DNA from: Brevibacillus brevis NBRC 100599
Lineage (GTDB): Bacteria; Bacillota; Bacilli; Brevibacillales; Brevibacillaceae
Direction of reading: 5' to 3'
Assembly (NCBI RefSeq): GCF_000010165.1
Contig: NC_012491.1
Span: 6,076,001 to 6,140,000 of the forward strand
DNA: 64,000 nt
Part shown: piece after piece, positions 42,134 to 50,965 of the stretch
How positions within the stretch are numbered: the stretch's first letter is position 1
How the letters are laid out: every line of letters begins with the position of its first letter
Translations under genes and position numbers: made by a program
Notes under the pieces: model-generated
Seen by the model: only the letters and a program-made list of their open reading frames with translations
Databases searched by the model: none
Told to the model about the DNA's origin: nothing

Positions 42134-42165
42134 ATAATCGTCAACAATCAAAGGAGAGAGTGTTC

Positions 42166-42585
42166 ATGCAACCAATTTATACAACTTCTGTAACTGCTTC
42201 TGGCGGACGGAACGGAGTAGTGAAATCGTCCGATGGCGTACTTGATCTTGAAATTCGCACTCCAAAGGAAATGGGTGGACCTGGCGGTGCTTACACCAAT
42301 CCTGAACAACTTTTTGCAGCTGGATATTCCGCTTGCTTCGATGGAGCACTGAACCTCGTTGCCCGTACAAAACGGATCAAGCTGGAGAGTACGACGGTTA
42401 CGGCTAACGTTTCGTTTGGAAAAGATGCGGAGGGCGGATTCCAATTACACACGGTTCTGGAGGTTAAAGTAAACGGCGTTGACCGAGACACAGCAAAGGA
42501 ATTGGTAGAAGAAGCTCACCAAGTATGTCCGTATTCAAGAGCAACTCGCAACGGTAACATGCATGTTGAATTGAGAGTCATCTAA
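42166..42585 (+). CDS. ohr: Ohr organic hydroperoxide reductase
   Basis: 139 residues, the usual Ohr length. MQPIYTTSVTASGGRNGVVKS N-terminus, the two reactive cysteines in GYSACFDGAL (about residue 59-61) and HQVCPYSRATRNG (about 124), and the EMGGPGG arginine/glycine region distinguish Ohr from OsmC. It reduces organic and fatty-acid hydroperoxides with lipoyl-protein electrons. ATG has AAAGGAGAGAG upstream. Repressed by the divergent OhrR. Confidence 0.95.
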   Translation: MQPIYTTSVTASGGRNGVVKSSDGVLDLEIRTPKEMGGPGGAYTNPEQLFAAGYSACFDGALNLVARTKRIKLESTTVTANVSFGKDAEGGFQLHTVLEVKVNGVDRDTAKELVEEAHQVCPYSRATRNGNMHVELRVI

Positions 42586-42643
42586 ACAAAAAGGACCCGT
42601 AAGTAGGATGCTTCGGGTTTGTAGCTTCTTACAGAAAATGCGC

Positions 42644-42705
42644 TTGACAGAGACCGGGCATTCCCGATATTTTTCTGCCTGATAAATTGTATGCAATTTA
42701 ATTTA
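42644..42705 (+). promoter_or_regulatory. Esterase promoter region with a second OhrR-type operator
   Basis: TTGACA (42644-42649), 17-base spacer, ATATTT (42667-42672). ATTGTATGCAATTTAATTTA at 42686-42705 differs at one of 20 positions from the reverse complement of the ohr operator. Confidence 0.75.
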
Positions 42706-42800
42706 TAAAAATCAAATTTGTGGTGATTACTTTTTCCGCTACAAAACCGAATACAAGAATAGTTCAACTCATGTACAAAAAAGTAAGGGAGAATTTATTC

Positions 42801-43874
42801 ATGAACAAGAGTAAAGCATTACTTTCTGGTATTGCGCTCACATTACTGGTTGGCGGTTACAGTGTTAATACCTTCTTACACGCAGATGCTTCTCAACAAA
42901 CAAAACAAGGAAAGTTGGAAAAGAAAATGGAAAATAAAGTAGTAGTCCTCGAGGCTGAAGCTCAAAAATTCGCAGACGCAACAGCTAACCCTCCATATTT
43001 ATTCGATCTTGGACCAGTAGAGGGGAGAAAGGCCGTGGATCAGGTTCAGTCCGGTCCTGTTAAGAAATTACCTGTTGATATTCAAGACCTTACTATTAAC
43101 GGAGGGCCAAAAGGGTCTGTTTCCATCAGGATTGTGAAGCCGCAGAACGCCCCTCAAAACCTCCCCGTAATTTTGTACACGCATGGAGCTGGCTGGGTAT
43201 TCGGAAACGAGCATACGCACGACCGATTGATACGTGAACTTGCAGTTGGTTCCCAATCTGCAGTCGTGTTTACCAACTATAGCCTCTCGCCGGAAGCAAA
43301 GTATCCTGTTGCGATCGAAGAAGTTTATGCAGCATTGGAGTGGGTATCGAGGAATGGAAAACAGCACGGCATGAACCCTGAAAAACTTGCCGTAGCAGGG
43401 GATAGTGTTGGCGGAAACATGACAGCAGCTATTACTCTCATGGCAAAAGAACGAAAAGGTCCACAAATTAACAAGCAACTGCTATTCTATCCTGTAACGG
43501 ACGCGTCATTTGATACTCCTTCTTATCATCAGTTTGCCAAGAATTACTTCCTTCGTCGTGACGCCATGCAATGGTTCTGGGATCAATATACAACCGATCC
43601 GAAACAAAGAGCGGAAATCACTGCTTCCCCTTTGCGTGCAACGACAGAACAGTTGAAAGGACTTCCGGAGGCATTAATTATCACAGCGGAAGCAGATGTA
43701 TTGCGCGATGAAGGGGAGGCTTATGGAAATAAACTTCGTGAGGCTGGTGTACCTGTAACAACGGTACGTTTCCAAGGAATCATCCACGATTTCGTCATGC
43801 TTAATGATTTGGCAAATACGGAAGCAGCACGTGGAGCCATGACATTGGCTAACGCATGGCTTAAACAAGAGTAA
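42801..43874 (+). CDS. Exported alpha/beta hydrolase (HSL-type esterase)
   Basis: 357 residues. N-terminal signal or anchor (LLSGIALTLLVGGYSVNTFL, about 7-26), then an alpha/beta hydrolase of the hormone-sensitive-lipase family: oxyanion motif HGAGWVFGNEHTHD (usual HGGGW), nucleophile GDSVGGNM, acid EADVLRDEG and catalytic His in IIHDFVML. ATG is preceded by AAGGGAG. It has its own promoter, but a copy of the OhrR-type operator lies between promoter and gene, so it probably responds to organic peroxides. A role in releasing oxidised acyl groups is a guess; the substrate is unknown. Confidence 0.9.
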   Translation: MNKSKALLSGIALTLLVGGYSVNTFLHADASQQTKQGKLEKKMENKVVVLEAEAQKFADATANPPYLFDLGPVEGRKAVDQVQSGPVKKLPVDIQDLTINGGPKGSVSIRIVKPQNAPQNLPVILYTHGAGWVFGNEHTHDRLIRELAVGSQSAVVFTNYSLSPEAKYPVAIEEVYAALEWVSRNGKQHGMNPEKLAVAGDSVGGNMTAAITLMAKERKGPQINKQLLFYPVTDASFDTPSYHQFAKNYFLRRDAMQWFWDQYTTDPKQRAEITASPLRATTEQLKGLPEALIITAEADVLRDEGEAYGNKLREAGVPVTTVRFQGIIHDFVMLNDLANTEAARGAMTLANAWLKQE

Positions 43875-43922
43875 AAAGGAAATGTGGACATTGAAAAAAA
43901 CCTAGGCTGCTAATATCCCCTT

Positions 43923-44013
43923 TGAGTAGACAGTGTAAAAACTCCGCCCACAAAACGGTGGGTGGCACACTCTACTTGGAGGGGATTTCTTATGGGTAGA
44001 AAAGGAGCGGTTC
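43923..44013 (+). mobile_element. Possible remnant of an insertion sequence left end
   Basis: The segment begins TGAGTAGACAGTGT, forms a hairpin (AGTAGA...TCTACT with inner CCGCCCAC/GTGGGTGG) and runs into GGAGGGG and an ATG (43992) whose frame opens MGRKGAVREK and breaks off after 26 codons. Such a start resembles the first residues of IS3-type OrfA proteins. No right end or further transposase is present, so it would be a solo end left by a deletion. A simple hairpin with a chance start codon is the alternative. Confidence 0.35.
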
Positions 44014-44015
44014 GA

Positions 44016-44060
44016 GAAAAAACAAACCAGTGTACCTCGGTAGAATACCGGATCACACTG
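44016..44060 (-). terminator. Rho-independent terminator of the siderophore importer operon
   Basis: Minus strand CCAGTGT-CCGGTA / TACCG-ACACTGG stem followed by TTTGTTTTTT, 17 bases after the last permease gene. Confidence 0.85.
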
Positions 44061-44076
44061 GCTACTTAGGCTTTTT

Positions 44077-45060
44077 TTACTTTCTCTTCTCTTGACGCAC
44101 CAAATACAAGAAGTACGGAACACCGATGACGGCCGTCACGATACCCGCGGGAATCTCGAACGGAGGATTCAGTCCCCTCCCCAATGCATCTGCAATGACG
44201 AGAATCAACGCTCCCAGAACCGCCGCACCTGGCAACAGATAACGATGCTGATGACCGAACAGCTTTCTCGCCATATGCGGCGCAATTAATCCCACAAAGC
44301 CGATCGAGCCAATCGCCGCTACACATGCGCCTGCCAACGCAACGGCGAGCAGCAAGAGCATATAGCGTGTTCGCACGACATTCAGTCCAAGCCCGGTGGA
44401 GCTCCCTTCATCCAGACTAATAATGTCCAGCTTTCGATGCAGGGCAAAGCTAATCGGAATGAATACGAGCAGCCACGGCAGCAAAGCGTAAATTTCATCC
44501 CAGCCTTTCCCCCACAAGCTCCCTGCCAGCCAGACAAGAGAATCATTGGCTTGCATCGGATACTTTACCATGATGAATTCCGTCAACGCTTGGCAGATCG
44601 CCCCTACTCCCATTCCAACCAAGGCAAACGTAGTTGGCTGTGCACCGCTTTTCCGAGCGAAATAGATGAGGGCAATGGCTACCGCCAGTGCTCCCAAAAA
44701 CGCGACAATCGGGAGGAGAAGTGGTGAAGCGGTCGGAAACAAAATGATGACCACAACTGCGAACAAGCCCGCACCTTTCGTTACCCCTACGACATCCGGT
44801 GATGCCAGCGGATTACGAATCATTCCTTGCAAAATCACACCAGCGATCGCGAAGCCCGCTCCAGCAAGAATCGCGAGCAACGCCCGCGGCAATCGATAGT
44901 TTTCAATCATAAACGTAAGCGATGAAGCTTCGCCCATAATCACTCGAATGAGTTGATCAGGGCCGATAAAGATCGGACCGATCCCCATGCTAAGCAATGC
45001 TGCCACTAAGACTAAGGCACCGAGGCCCATCAGGAGCAGGATGTTTTTTCGCGTAGTCAT
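44077..45060 (-). CDS. FecCD-family iron-siderophore ABC permease (second subunit)
   Basis: 327 residues, about nine to ten hydrophobic segments. FecCD landmarks: YRLPRALLAILAGAGFAIAGVILQGMIRNPLASPDVVGVT at the N-terminal third and GFVGLIAPHMARKLFGHQHR for the ATPase-contact loop. ATG overlaps the stop of the upstream permease by four bases. The two permeases form the heterodimeric channel fed by the lipoprotein at 46155-47123. No ATPase gene follows; a shared ATPase such as YusV/FhuC elsewhere must energise it (known for B. subtilis FeuABC). Confidence 0.93.
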   Translation of the reverse strand: MTTRKNILLLMGLGALVLVAALLSMGIGPIFIGPDQLIRVIMGEASSLTFMIENYRLPRALLAILAGAGFAIAGVILQGMIRNPLASPDVVGVTKGAGLFAVVVIILFPTASPLLLPIVAFLGALAVAIALIYFARKSGAQPTTFALVGMGVGAICQALTEFIMVKYPMQANDSLVWLAGSLWGKGWDEIYALLPWLLVFIPISFALHRKLDIISLDEGSSTGLGLNVVRTRYMLLLLAVALAGACVAAIGSIGFVGLIAPHMARKLFGHQHRYLLPGAAVLGALILVIADALGRGLNPPFEIPAGIVTAVIGVPYFLYLVRQEKRK

Positions 45061-46067
45061 ACCATTTCCCTCCCCTTTTTTCTCGCCAAGTACAGAAAGA
45101 ACGGAGTTCCCAGGAGAGCCGTTACAATCCCTACAGGAGACTCAAACGGATAGGAAATCAAGCGAGCCAGGACATCGGAATAGGTCACTAAAACAGCACC
45201 ACCAAGCGCAGACACAGGGATGACGACGCGATAGTCCGTACCAACGAGCCTCCTTGCGATATGCGGAATCATCAGTCCGACGAACCCAACAGCTCCGGCG
45301 ACAGCAACAGAGGCGCCTGCCAAAATAACGACCACAACATAAGACAGCAGACGGACGCGGGCGATTTTTTGTCCCAACCCCATCGCGACTTCCTCCCCCA
45401 GTCGAAACACAGACAAAGAGCCGGACAGCCAGATCGCCAGCAGGAGTCCCGCCATCGACCATGGCAAAATCAATTGCACATCCGTCCAGGCCGCTCCGCT
45501 AATGGAGCCAGACAACCAGTACAATACATTCGATATGTGTTCGTTAAAAATAATAATTCCCTTCGTAATGGAGGTAAGCAGCAGGTGGATAGCCATTCCT
45601 ACCAAAGCGATCTTGAGATTGGTCATCCCGCGGGAAGCTGCAAAACCAAAGACCACAAGTCCCCCGAGAATCGCCCCAGCAAATGCAAAATAAATGAGGT
45701 TGGCTTTCCCGATATCCGGTAAAAACAAAATCGCAAGTACGACCACCAGACAAGCCCCCGCATTCACGCCAAACACTTGCGGGGATGCCAGCGGATTGCG
45801 GGTAACGGCCTGCATCACTGCACCTGCCACAGCTAAATTTGCCCCAATGATGGCTCCCAGCACGGCTCTTGGAACGCGGATGGTTTGGAAAATCAAGAGC
45901 TCCTTGGAGAATTCGCCCGATAACCAATGCGTTACTAATGAGCGAATCTGCAGCGAAGCTACTCCGGTAAACAAGCTCAGCAACAAACCGATCAGCAAGA
46001 GGATTACCAAGCCGATCACAATGAGGACAAAGGTACTTTTTCGTTGTCGTGTCGTTGTTTTCTGCAA
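45057..46067 (-). CDS. FecCD-family iron-siderophore ABC permease (first subunit)
   Basis: 336 residues with FecCD motifs IRVPRAVLGAIIGANLAVAG, MQAVTRNPLASPQVFGVNAG and GAVGFVGLMIPHIARRLVGTDYR. The best start is TTG at 46067, six bases after GAGGTGG; the frame is open to 46082. Paired with the next gene (4-base overlap) and preceded by a hairpin-containing gap after the binding-protein gene. Confidence 0.93.
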   Translation of the reverse strand: MQKTTTRQRKSTFVLIVIGLVILLLIGLLLSLFTGVASLQIRSLVTHWLSGEFSKELLIFQTIRVPRAVLGAIIGANLAVAGAVMQAVTRNPLASPQVFGVNAGACLVVVLAILFLPDIGKANLIYFAFAGAILGGLVVFGFAASRGMTNLKIALVGMAIHLLLTSITKGIIIFNEHISNVLYWLSGSISGAAWTDVQLILPWSMAGLLLAIWLSGSLSVFRLGEEVAMGLGQKIARVRLLSYVVVVILAGASVAVAGAVGFVGLMIPHIARRLVGTDYRVVIPVSALGGAVLVTYSDVLARLISYPFESPVGIVTALLGTPFFLYLARKKGREMV

Positions 46068-46105
46068 TACAAGCCACCTCAATCTACTACCACGTGCAGG
46101 AACAC

Positions 46106-46137
46106 GGAAAAGACCAGATCAGCGATCGGTCTTTTCC
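46106..46137. other. Intercistronic hairpin between binding protein and permease genes
   Basis: Perfect 10-base stem GGAAAAGACC / GGTCTTTTCC with a 12-base loop and no T run. Such structures stabilise or partly terminate transcripts so that the binding protein is made in excess over the permeases. Confidence 0.6.
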
Positions 46138-46154
46138 AGAATTTGCATCGTATA

Positions 46155-47123
46155 TTATTTTTCCTTGCTATATAAGAGGTTCACTGCCTCTTCCACAATG
46201 CGTTCTGCGGATTTCAGTCCGCGATAGCGCGTCCAGAGGTCACGATTTACTTTGTATACTTCGTGATTTTTGACTGCGGTGATATTGTTCCAGAGCGGAT
46301 TTTGCTTCCATTCGTTCAACAGCGCGTCGTCAGCCTCCGCCAGGAAAATCACATCTGGGTCCCACTGCACCATTTGCTCCAGACTGATTTTTACCGTTGG
46401 CTCTGGCGCGTCTTGAATTGCATTTTTGATTCCAATCATTTCGAGCAATTCGCCATCAAACGATTTCGCACCATGTGCAGACAGAGAATCTGCGCGGAAT
46501 ACTCCCAGCATGACTTTGCGTGAATCGCCAGCTTGTACCTTCTTTTTAAACTCTGCGATGATCTCCTTGTGCTTGATCAGGCGCTGCTCTGCTTCTTTTT
46601 GCTTGTTCAGCGCTTCCCCTATCGTGACAAACGAGCTCAGGTTTTCCTGATACGTCGAGTTGCGGCTTTTCAAAATGATCGTCGGTGCGATTTTTTGCAA
46701 ATCCTTGTAAATGTCCTTGTGGCGATTCAAATCACCAATAATCAAATCCGGATGCAACGAGCTGATGACCTCCAGACTTGGCTGCTGGCGAGTCCCCACA
46801 GGGGTATACTCGATTTTTTTGCCGATCAATCCTTCTACGTCCTTATCCTTCTCCTGCGCGATTCCTACAGGCGTCACTCCCAGCTCCCATAGTCCGTCTA
46901 CAAAGGAGTACTCCAGCGCGACAACTCTTTTCGGGTCCCCGGTAATTTCCGTTTCGCCCAGCTCGTGTTTCACGATGCGCTTTTGTGCAGTTTTCGCGTT
47001 ATCTTGACCTGCTGCTGGCTGTTTTTGCTCTGCGCTGCCGCACCCAGTCAGTAAGACCGTAGCTGCCAGTGTAAGCGTCCAAAGCATATAGCCGAGACGT
47101 TTCATTCCGTTTGTTCGCTTCAT
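46155..47123 (-). CDS. Iron-siderophore ABC transporter substrate-binding lipoprotein
   Basis: 322 residues. Signal peptide with lipobox LLTGC (Cys near residue 28), then a type III periplasmic-binding fold: DPKRVVALEYSFVDGLWELGVTPVG, HPDLIIGDLNRH, long helix linker near 160-200 (NKQKEAEQRLIKHKEIIAEF) and WDPDVIFLAEADD. Closest in style to FecB/YfmC ferric-citrate-type proteins; the exact siderophore is not readable. A Fur-box-like sequence is just upstream. First gene of a three-gene operon. Confidence 0.93.
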   Translation of the reverse strand: MKRTNGMKRLGYMLWTLTLAATVLLTGCGSAEQKQPAAGQDNAKTAQKRIVKHELGETEITGDPKRVVALEYSFVDGLWELGVTPVGIAQEKDKDVEGLIGKKIEYTPVGTRQQPSLEVISSLHPDLIIGDLNRHKDIYKDLQKIAPTIILKSRNSTYQENLSSFVTIGEALNKQKEAEQRLIKHKEIIAEFKKKVQAGDSRKVMLGVFRADSLSAHGAKSFDGELLEMIGIKNAIQDAPEPTVKISLEQMVQWDPDVIFLAEADDALLNEWKQNPLWNNITAVKNHEVYKVNRDLWTRYRGLKSAERIVEEAVNLLYSKEK

Positions 47124-47148
47124 CTTTTGTCCCTCACTCGTTATGATT

Positions 47149-47167
47149 GATAATGATTATTATTACC
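47149..47167 (-). promoter_or_regulatory. Fur-box-like operator
   Basis: GATAATGATTATTATTACC matches the GATAATGATWATCATTATC Fur consensus at 15 of 19 positions and lies 26 bases before the binding-protein gene. Confidence 0.8.
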
Positions 47168-47283
47168 GATAAAATGCGTTTTTTATTGTAACAATCCGCT
47201 GCCACAAATGAAACATTATGTTTATTAAACCTTTTACCGTAATAAAGATGATTAACGTCATTTTGTTCATGCCCTGCCATTAC

Positions 47284-47321
47284 GAAAAAAAGCCGTTACG
47301 TCTGAACCATCGACGTAAACA
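47284..47321 (-). terminator. Rho-independent terminator of the GT2-TPR gene
   Basis: Minus strand GTTTACGTC / GACGTAAC stem, nine-base loop, GGC and seven T residues. Confidence 0.82.
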
Positions 47322-47335
47322 GTTTCGCCACAATG

Positions 47336-48484
47336 CTATTTGTTGTTTGACGTATGACTCACTTCAGCCGTCGAGCACAGCTTCTCTAATGCTTCCTTGG
47401 CAGGCGCATGATTCTCCGCCATTGCCAATGCCGTCTGATAAGCGGCCACAGCCTTCTTCACTTGATCCAATCCTTCGTAGCAAAGCCCTTTGTAGTACCA
47501 GGCGTGAAAACTTCCCGATCCCTTCAAGGTCAGATGCCGAATGTTGCTCTCCCCTAGCTCCAAGCAGTGATCAAACGTCATCAAAGCACGTTTATAGTCG
47601 TTTTTCAAATACTGAATGATCCCTTTGTACAAATGCAAATCAACGTAGTCCGGATACATCTCGATTGCCTTTTCAATTCCTGGCCAGGCTCCCTCAGCAC
47701 TGCCGATCGCGATCAACGTAGAGTATTTGAGCTTATAAAGAAGCGAAGGAGGCATCATATGGTTTTCGAGAAACCCGATAATAGACAGATTCACGAACTT
47801 GAACGTTTTCTCATGCTCCTGGATACGTGAGAATTCACTGGCAAGATGATACTCAATCCATGGAGAGTGGTCCTCTTTTTCCAATTCCTTCATAAGTAGC
47901 CCAATATTGCGCTCGAGCTTGTTCTTTCTGCCAGTACATTCATTCATGTAGCCGTAATGGTATATCCGTACAGGCAAGATTTGAATGTGGAGATCATCGG
48001 TCAGATTGGGAAGAACCTCTTCTACGTTGAGCGTTTCATGGATGGGAAAATGGAAGCGAAAACCGATGCCATTGCGAAACAAACGTGAGTGAGCGATATG
48101 AAAAGCATCGTCTTCATTTATGTCATCTCCAATGTAATTAATTAGATGGATATAAAAAAGAGAATCTTCTTGACCACGAAGCAGCTCCTTCAAGTTCTTG
48201 CTATCTTCCTGGTTCAATTCCTCATCGGCATCCATCCACAAAATCCAGTCGCCCGTTGCTTTTTCCAGTCCAAAGTTTCGGGCTTCTGCGAAGTTATCCT
48301 GCCACTCATACGAATGCATGACCGCTCCGAATGACTTGCATATCTCTACGGTGTTGTCCGTACTCCCCGTGTCTACAATAATCATTTCATCCACAAGATC
48401 TTTTACGCTTTCCAAGCACTTGTGAAGGCATTCTTCTTCGTTTTTTACAATCATACATAGGGAAATTTTGGGCGACTCAGACAT
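47336..48484 (-). CDS. Family 2 glycosyltransferase with TPR-like C-terminus
   Basis: 382 residues. GT2 domain: ISLCMIVKNEEECLHKCL at the N-terminus, IIVDTGSTDNT at 35-45, DxD-containing WMDADEEL at 83-90. C-terminal half (about 210-375) is built of TPR-like helical pairs (AIEMYPDYVDLHLYKGIIQ, AVAAYQTALAMAENHAPAKE). This design is that of SunS/YglT-type glycosyltransferases that modify proteins or peptides. M4 of the frame is used because the first ATG lies directly on the ribosome site. It is divergent from the methyltransferase-GT2 run and probably belongs to the same spore-surface glycosylation locus. Confidence 0.88.
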   Translation of the reverse strand: MSESPKISLCMIVKNEEECLHKCLESVKDLVDEMIIVDTGSTDNTVEICKSFGAVMHSYEWQDNFAEARNFGLEKATGDWILWMDADEELNQEDSKNLKELLRGQEDSLFYIHLINYIGDDINEDDAFHIAHSRLFRNGIGFRFHFPIHETLNVEEVLPNLTDDLHIQILPVRIYHYGYMNECTGRKNKLERNIGLLMKELEKEDHSPWIEYHLASEFSRIQEHEKTFKFVNLSIIGFLENHMMPPSLLYKLKYSTLIAIGSAEGAWPGIEKAIEMYPDYVDLHLYKGIIQYLKNDYKRALMTFDHCLELGESNIRHLTLKGSGSFHAWYYKGLCYEGLDQVKKAVAAYQTALAMAENHAPAKEALEKLCSTAEVSHTSNNK

Positions 48485-48657
48485 GCTGCTCATCTCCTTT
48501 TACACACATCACTGAGATCGTAGTCTATCCCCCCTTTACTCTATGAGTGGACTGCTTCTTTCAGAACGCCGCCATTCCCTTGGCTTTCGAACCTTTTGCT
48601 GGAGCCGCGCATAGGTAGTCGTAGGCAGATATCACAAAGAAAGCAGGGATCGTATCC

Positions 48658-49560
48658 ATGCATGACTCATGTCCTTTGTGCAACAGCGCTCAGGTTGCGC
48701 TTTTCCACCAGTACGCTACCTTCTCGCTCCTAACGTGCAAAGATTGTGATCTCGTTTTTCAACCTCACCTCGATCAAGTCAACGTGACACAGCTGGTTGC
48801 AGACATTTATGACGCGAGTTGGGTCTCCATGCGGGATCAATACGCCAAAAATACATTTACGGAACACGCGATCTTCCATACATTGCTGCTCGATATGTGG
48901 TTTTCGGAAAAAGGGAAGCTGCTCGAAATTGGTCCAGGAACAGGAGAGTTGTTATTCCTAGCTCGTGAGGCTGGGTGGGAGGTTGTTGGGGTAGAGCCGT
49001 CACATCAATCATGCGCATACGCCCAAGATCGGTATGGGTTACAACTGGTTCATTCGTTATGGAACTCCTCTGTTCTCGCCCCCGAACACCTTGGTACGTT
49101 TGATGCCATCGTTTTTTGTCACGTCTTTGAGCATATTTCGCATCCGAAGCAATACCTTGAAGAATTGAAGGGGTTTCTTAAACCAGGAGGAAAGATCATT
49201 TTTAGCGTGCCGAACAAAAACTCGTTTACCAATAAACTGTTTGGGGTGTATTCTCCGCTGTATACCGAAAATGACCACCTCTTTCATTACTCGCGTGACA
49301 ATCTGATCTCACTGCTTCATCAAGGCGGTTGGGAGATTCTCTCCATCTTTTCTCGGGAAGAAACAAATCGCTTGGAAAACCATTTGCGCAAGACCACGCA
49401 AACACCTTTACCGATCCAGGACATCATGCAGCTAGCCGTGAACCTACAGTCGACCTTCCAAGGCCATGAAATCTTCTGCATTGCAACACGACAAGCGCAG
49501 GAGGTGCAGCACGTAGATGACCAGAACCAAACTAACTCTTTCCATGATTGTGAAAAATGA
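48658..49560 (+). CDS. Zinc-ribbon class I SAM methyltransferase (sugar/glycan type)
   Basis: 300 residues. N-terminal zinc ribbon CPLCNS ... CKDCDLVFQP (residues 5-32), as in C- or O-methyltransferases that act on nucleotide sugars, then a Rossmann methyltransferase with LLEIGPGTGELLFLAREAG (about 88-106), FDAIVFCHVFEHISHP and LKPGGKIIFSVPN. C-terminal Gln-rich tail. It overlaps the next GT2 gene by 44 bases, so they are coupled. Likely methylates a sugar used in the locus. Confidence 0.87.
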   Translation: MHDSCPLCNSAQVALFHQYATFSLLTCKDCDLVFQPHLDQVNVTQLVADIYDASWVSMRDQYAKNTFTEHAIFHTLLLDMWFSEKGKLLEIGPGTGELLFLAREAGWEVVGVEPSHQSCAYAQDRYGLQLVHSLWNSSVLAPEHLGTFDAIVFCHVFEHISHPKQYLEELKGFLKPGGKIIFSVPNKNSFTNKLFGVYSPLYTENDHLFHYSRDNLISLLHQGGWEILSIFSREETNRLENHLRKTTQTPLPIQDIMQLAVNLQSTFQGHEIFCIATRQAQEVQHVDDQNQTNSFHDCEK

Positions 49561-50218
49561 AAGCAATCGCTATTTAAGACGAGCGCTGGAAGCACATAAA
49601 GACTTTATTGATGCAGCCGTCATCATCGACGATGGCAGTATCGATCATACCGCAGATCTCTGTAGAGAGGTACTCAAGGGCGTTCCTCTTCATCTGGTTC
49701 AAAACGCTACCTCTCAGTTTTCCAACGAGGTGGCCTTGCGCAAACAACAATGGCAAGAAACGATCCAGACTGATCCAGGATGGATTTTGAATCTGGACGC
49801 CGATGAACTCATGGATAGCTCCTTCCCCTCGAAAGTCTCCGAGATTTTGGAACAGCAGACATATGAGGCGATCTACTTTCGTTTGTACGATATGTGGAGT
49901 GACACGCATTATCGCGAGGATGTGTATTGGAAAGCCCATCATTACTATCGTCCCTTTATGGTCAAGTACCGCCCTGACTTCCCCTATATATGGAGGGAAA
50001 CCCCTCAGCATTGCGGCAGATTTCCTCTCTCGATCAACCAGTTCTCTTACCTGTGCCATCCATCCCGCGTGAAGCATTTTGGCTGGGCCCGACTCGAAGA
50101 CAGACAAAGCAAATACAACCGTTATCAGCTCCTCGACCCCGATGCCAAATATGGCTGGAAGGAACAGTATGAATCCATCTTGGATCAACATCCCAATCTG
50201 TTGGAATGGGTGGAATGA
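49517..50218 (+). CDS. Family 2 glycosyltransferase
   Basis: 233 residues. TLSMIVKNESNRYLRRALEAH, VIIDDGSIDHT (usual DTGSxD), and DxD in LNLDADELMD near residue 94-100; then WSDTHYREDVYWKAHHYYRPFMV, a segment found in short GT2 proteins of glycopeptide and spore loci. It overlaps the methyltransferase gene by 44 bases with AGGAGGTG ahead of its ATG, and its stop is followed within two bases by the next start, so it is tightly coupled. Confidence 0.87.
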   Translation: MTRTKLTLSMIVKNESNRYLRRALEAHKDFIDAAVIIDDGSIDHTADLCREVLKGVPLHLVQNATSQFSNEVALRKQQWQETIQTDPGWILNLDADELMDSSFPSKVSEILEQQTYEAIYFRLYDMWSDTHYREDVYWKAHHYYRPFMVKYRPDFPYIWRETPQHCGRFPLSINQFSYLCHPSRVKHFGWARLEDRQSKYNRYQLLDPDAKYGWKEQYESILDQHPNLLEWVE

Positions 50219-50220
50219 AG

Positions 50221-50934
50221 ATGATCATTCGCGATATTGAAAAAGCCTTGCAGCAGTCCAATTGTAATCACTGGCGGTACAACTCACTCACGTTGAGCAA
50301 GCAGGCCCTCGTACATACATGCCGACATATTAACCAAGAAAATGAGGAGTGCCAGGTGCTTCAGTTGGGTGGGGGTGACTCCGCTCTGTTTTGGAAATCA
50401 CTTGGCGAGCTTGAGCTGCTCCGGGTCAAAACAATTATTGTGGAGCATCATCCGATTCGCGCAAAAGAAATCAAGGAGAGTCTAGGGGATGTACCGCATG
50501 TTACTTTAGTGACCAGCTCTTTGAAGCAGCTATCCGAAGAGGAATGGAACAAGGTCTTCGACAATCCAGCAGGGAGCAAGAGCTTGTGGCCCACCATCGG
50601 ACAGTGTGTTCTCGAGAATCAATTTGATCATTTTTCCATACAAAATGCCTTTTACGCCGACTTGGACCAACTACCGCTTTCCAGTCAATCAATAGATGTC
50701 ATGGTTGTTGACGGTCCGCATGGCAACGGCCGCTCTCTTGCCTATCCACTATTTGTTGATACGCTCAAGCCAGATGCGCTTATTCTCGTAGATGATTTTG
50801 ATCACTATCCCTTTCTGGCTCATCTCGGAAAAATCTATCACTACGAAGAACTTTTTCGAGAGATAGCTGGAAATCGTCGCTGGGTATTGGTAAGGCTCCA
50901 GGGAACCAAAAATATAACTAAGTCCATGAGGTGA
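50221..50934 (+). CDS. SAM-dependent methyltransferase-like protein
   Basis: 237 residues. Rossmann-type glycine motif VLQLGGGDSALFW near residue 45-57, an acidic second strand (TIIVEHHPIRAKE), and VMVVDGPHGNGRSLAYPLF with LILVDDFDHYPF, which resembles the metal/aspartate region of class I O-methyltransferases (FkbM/CmcI-like). ATG 50221 has GGTGG upstream and starts two bases after the previous gene. Probably another sugar-modifying enzyme of the locus; catalytic function is not proved by motifs. Confidence 0.7.
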   Translation: MIIRDIEKALQQSNCNHWRYNSLTLSKQALVHTCRHINQENEECQVLQLGGGDSALFWKSLGELELLRVKTIIVEHHPIRAKEIKESLGDVPHVTLVTSSLKQLSEEEWNKVFDNPAGSKSLWPTIGQCVLENQFDHFSIQNAFYADLDQLPLSSQSIDVMVVDGPHGNGRSLAYPLFVDTLKPDALILVDDFDHYPFLAHLGKIYHYEELFREIAGNRRWVLVRLQGTKNITKSMR

Positions 50935-50965
50935 TGAGTTTGTCCCAATCAATACGATTAAGTTG

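Noticed and set aside
48537-48545. Sigma-K-like -10 (CATAGAGTA on the minus strand) before the GT2-TPR gene
   Set aside because: The -10 fits CATANNNTA, but no AC-type -35 lies 16-17 bases upstream, so it is not listed as a promoter.
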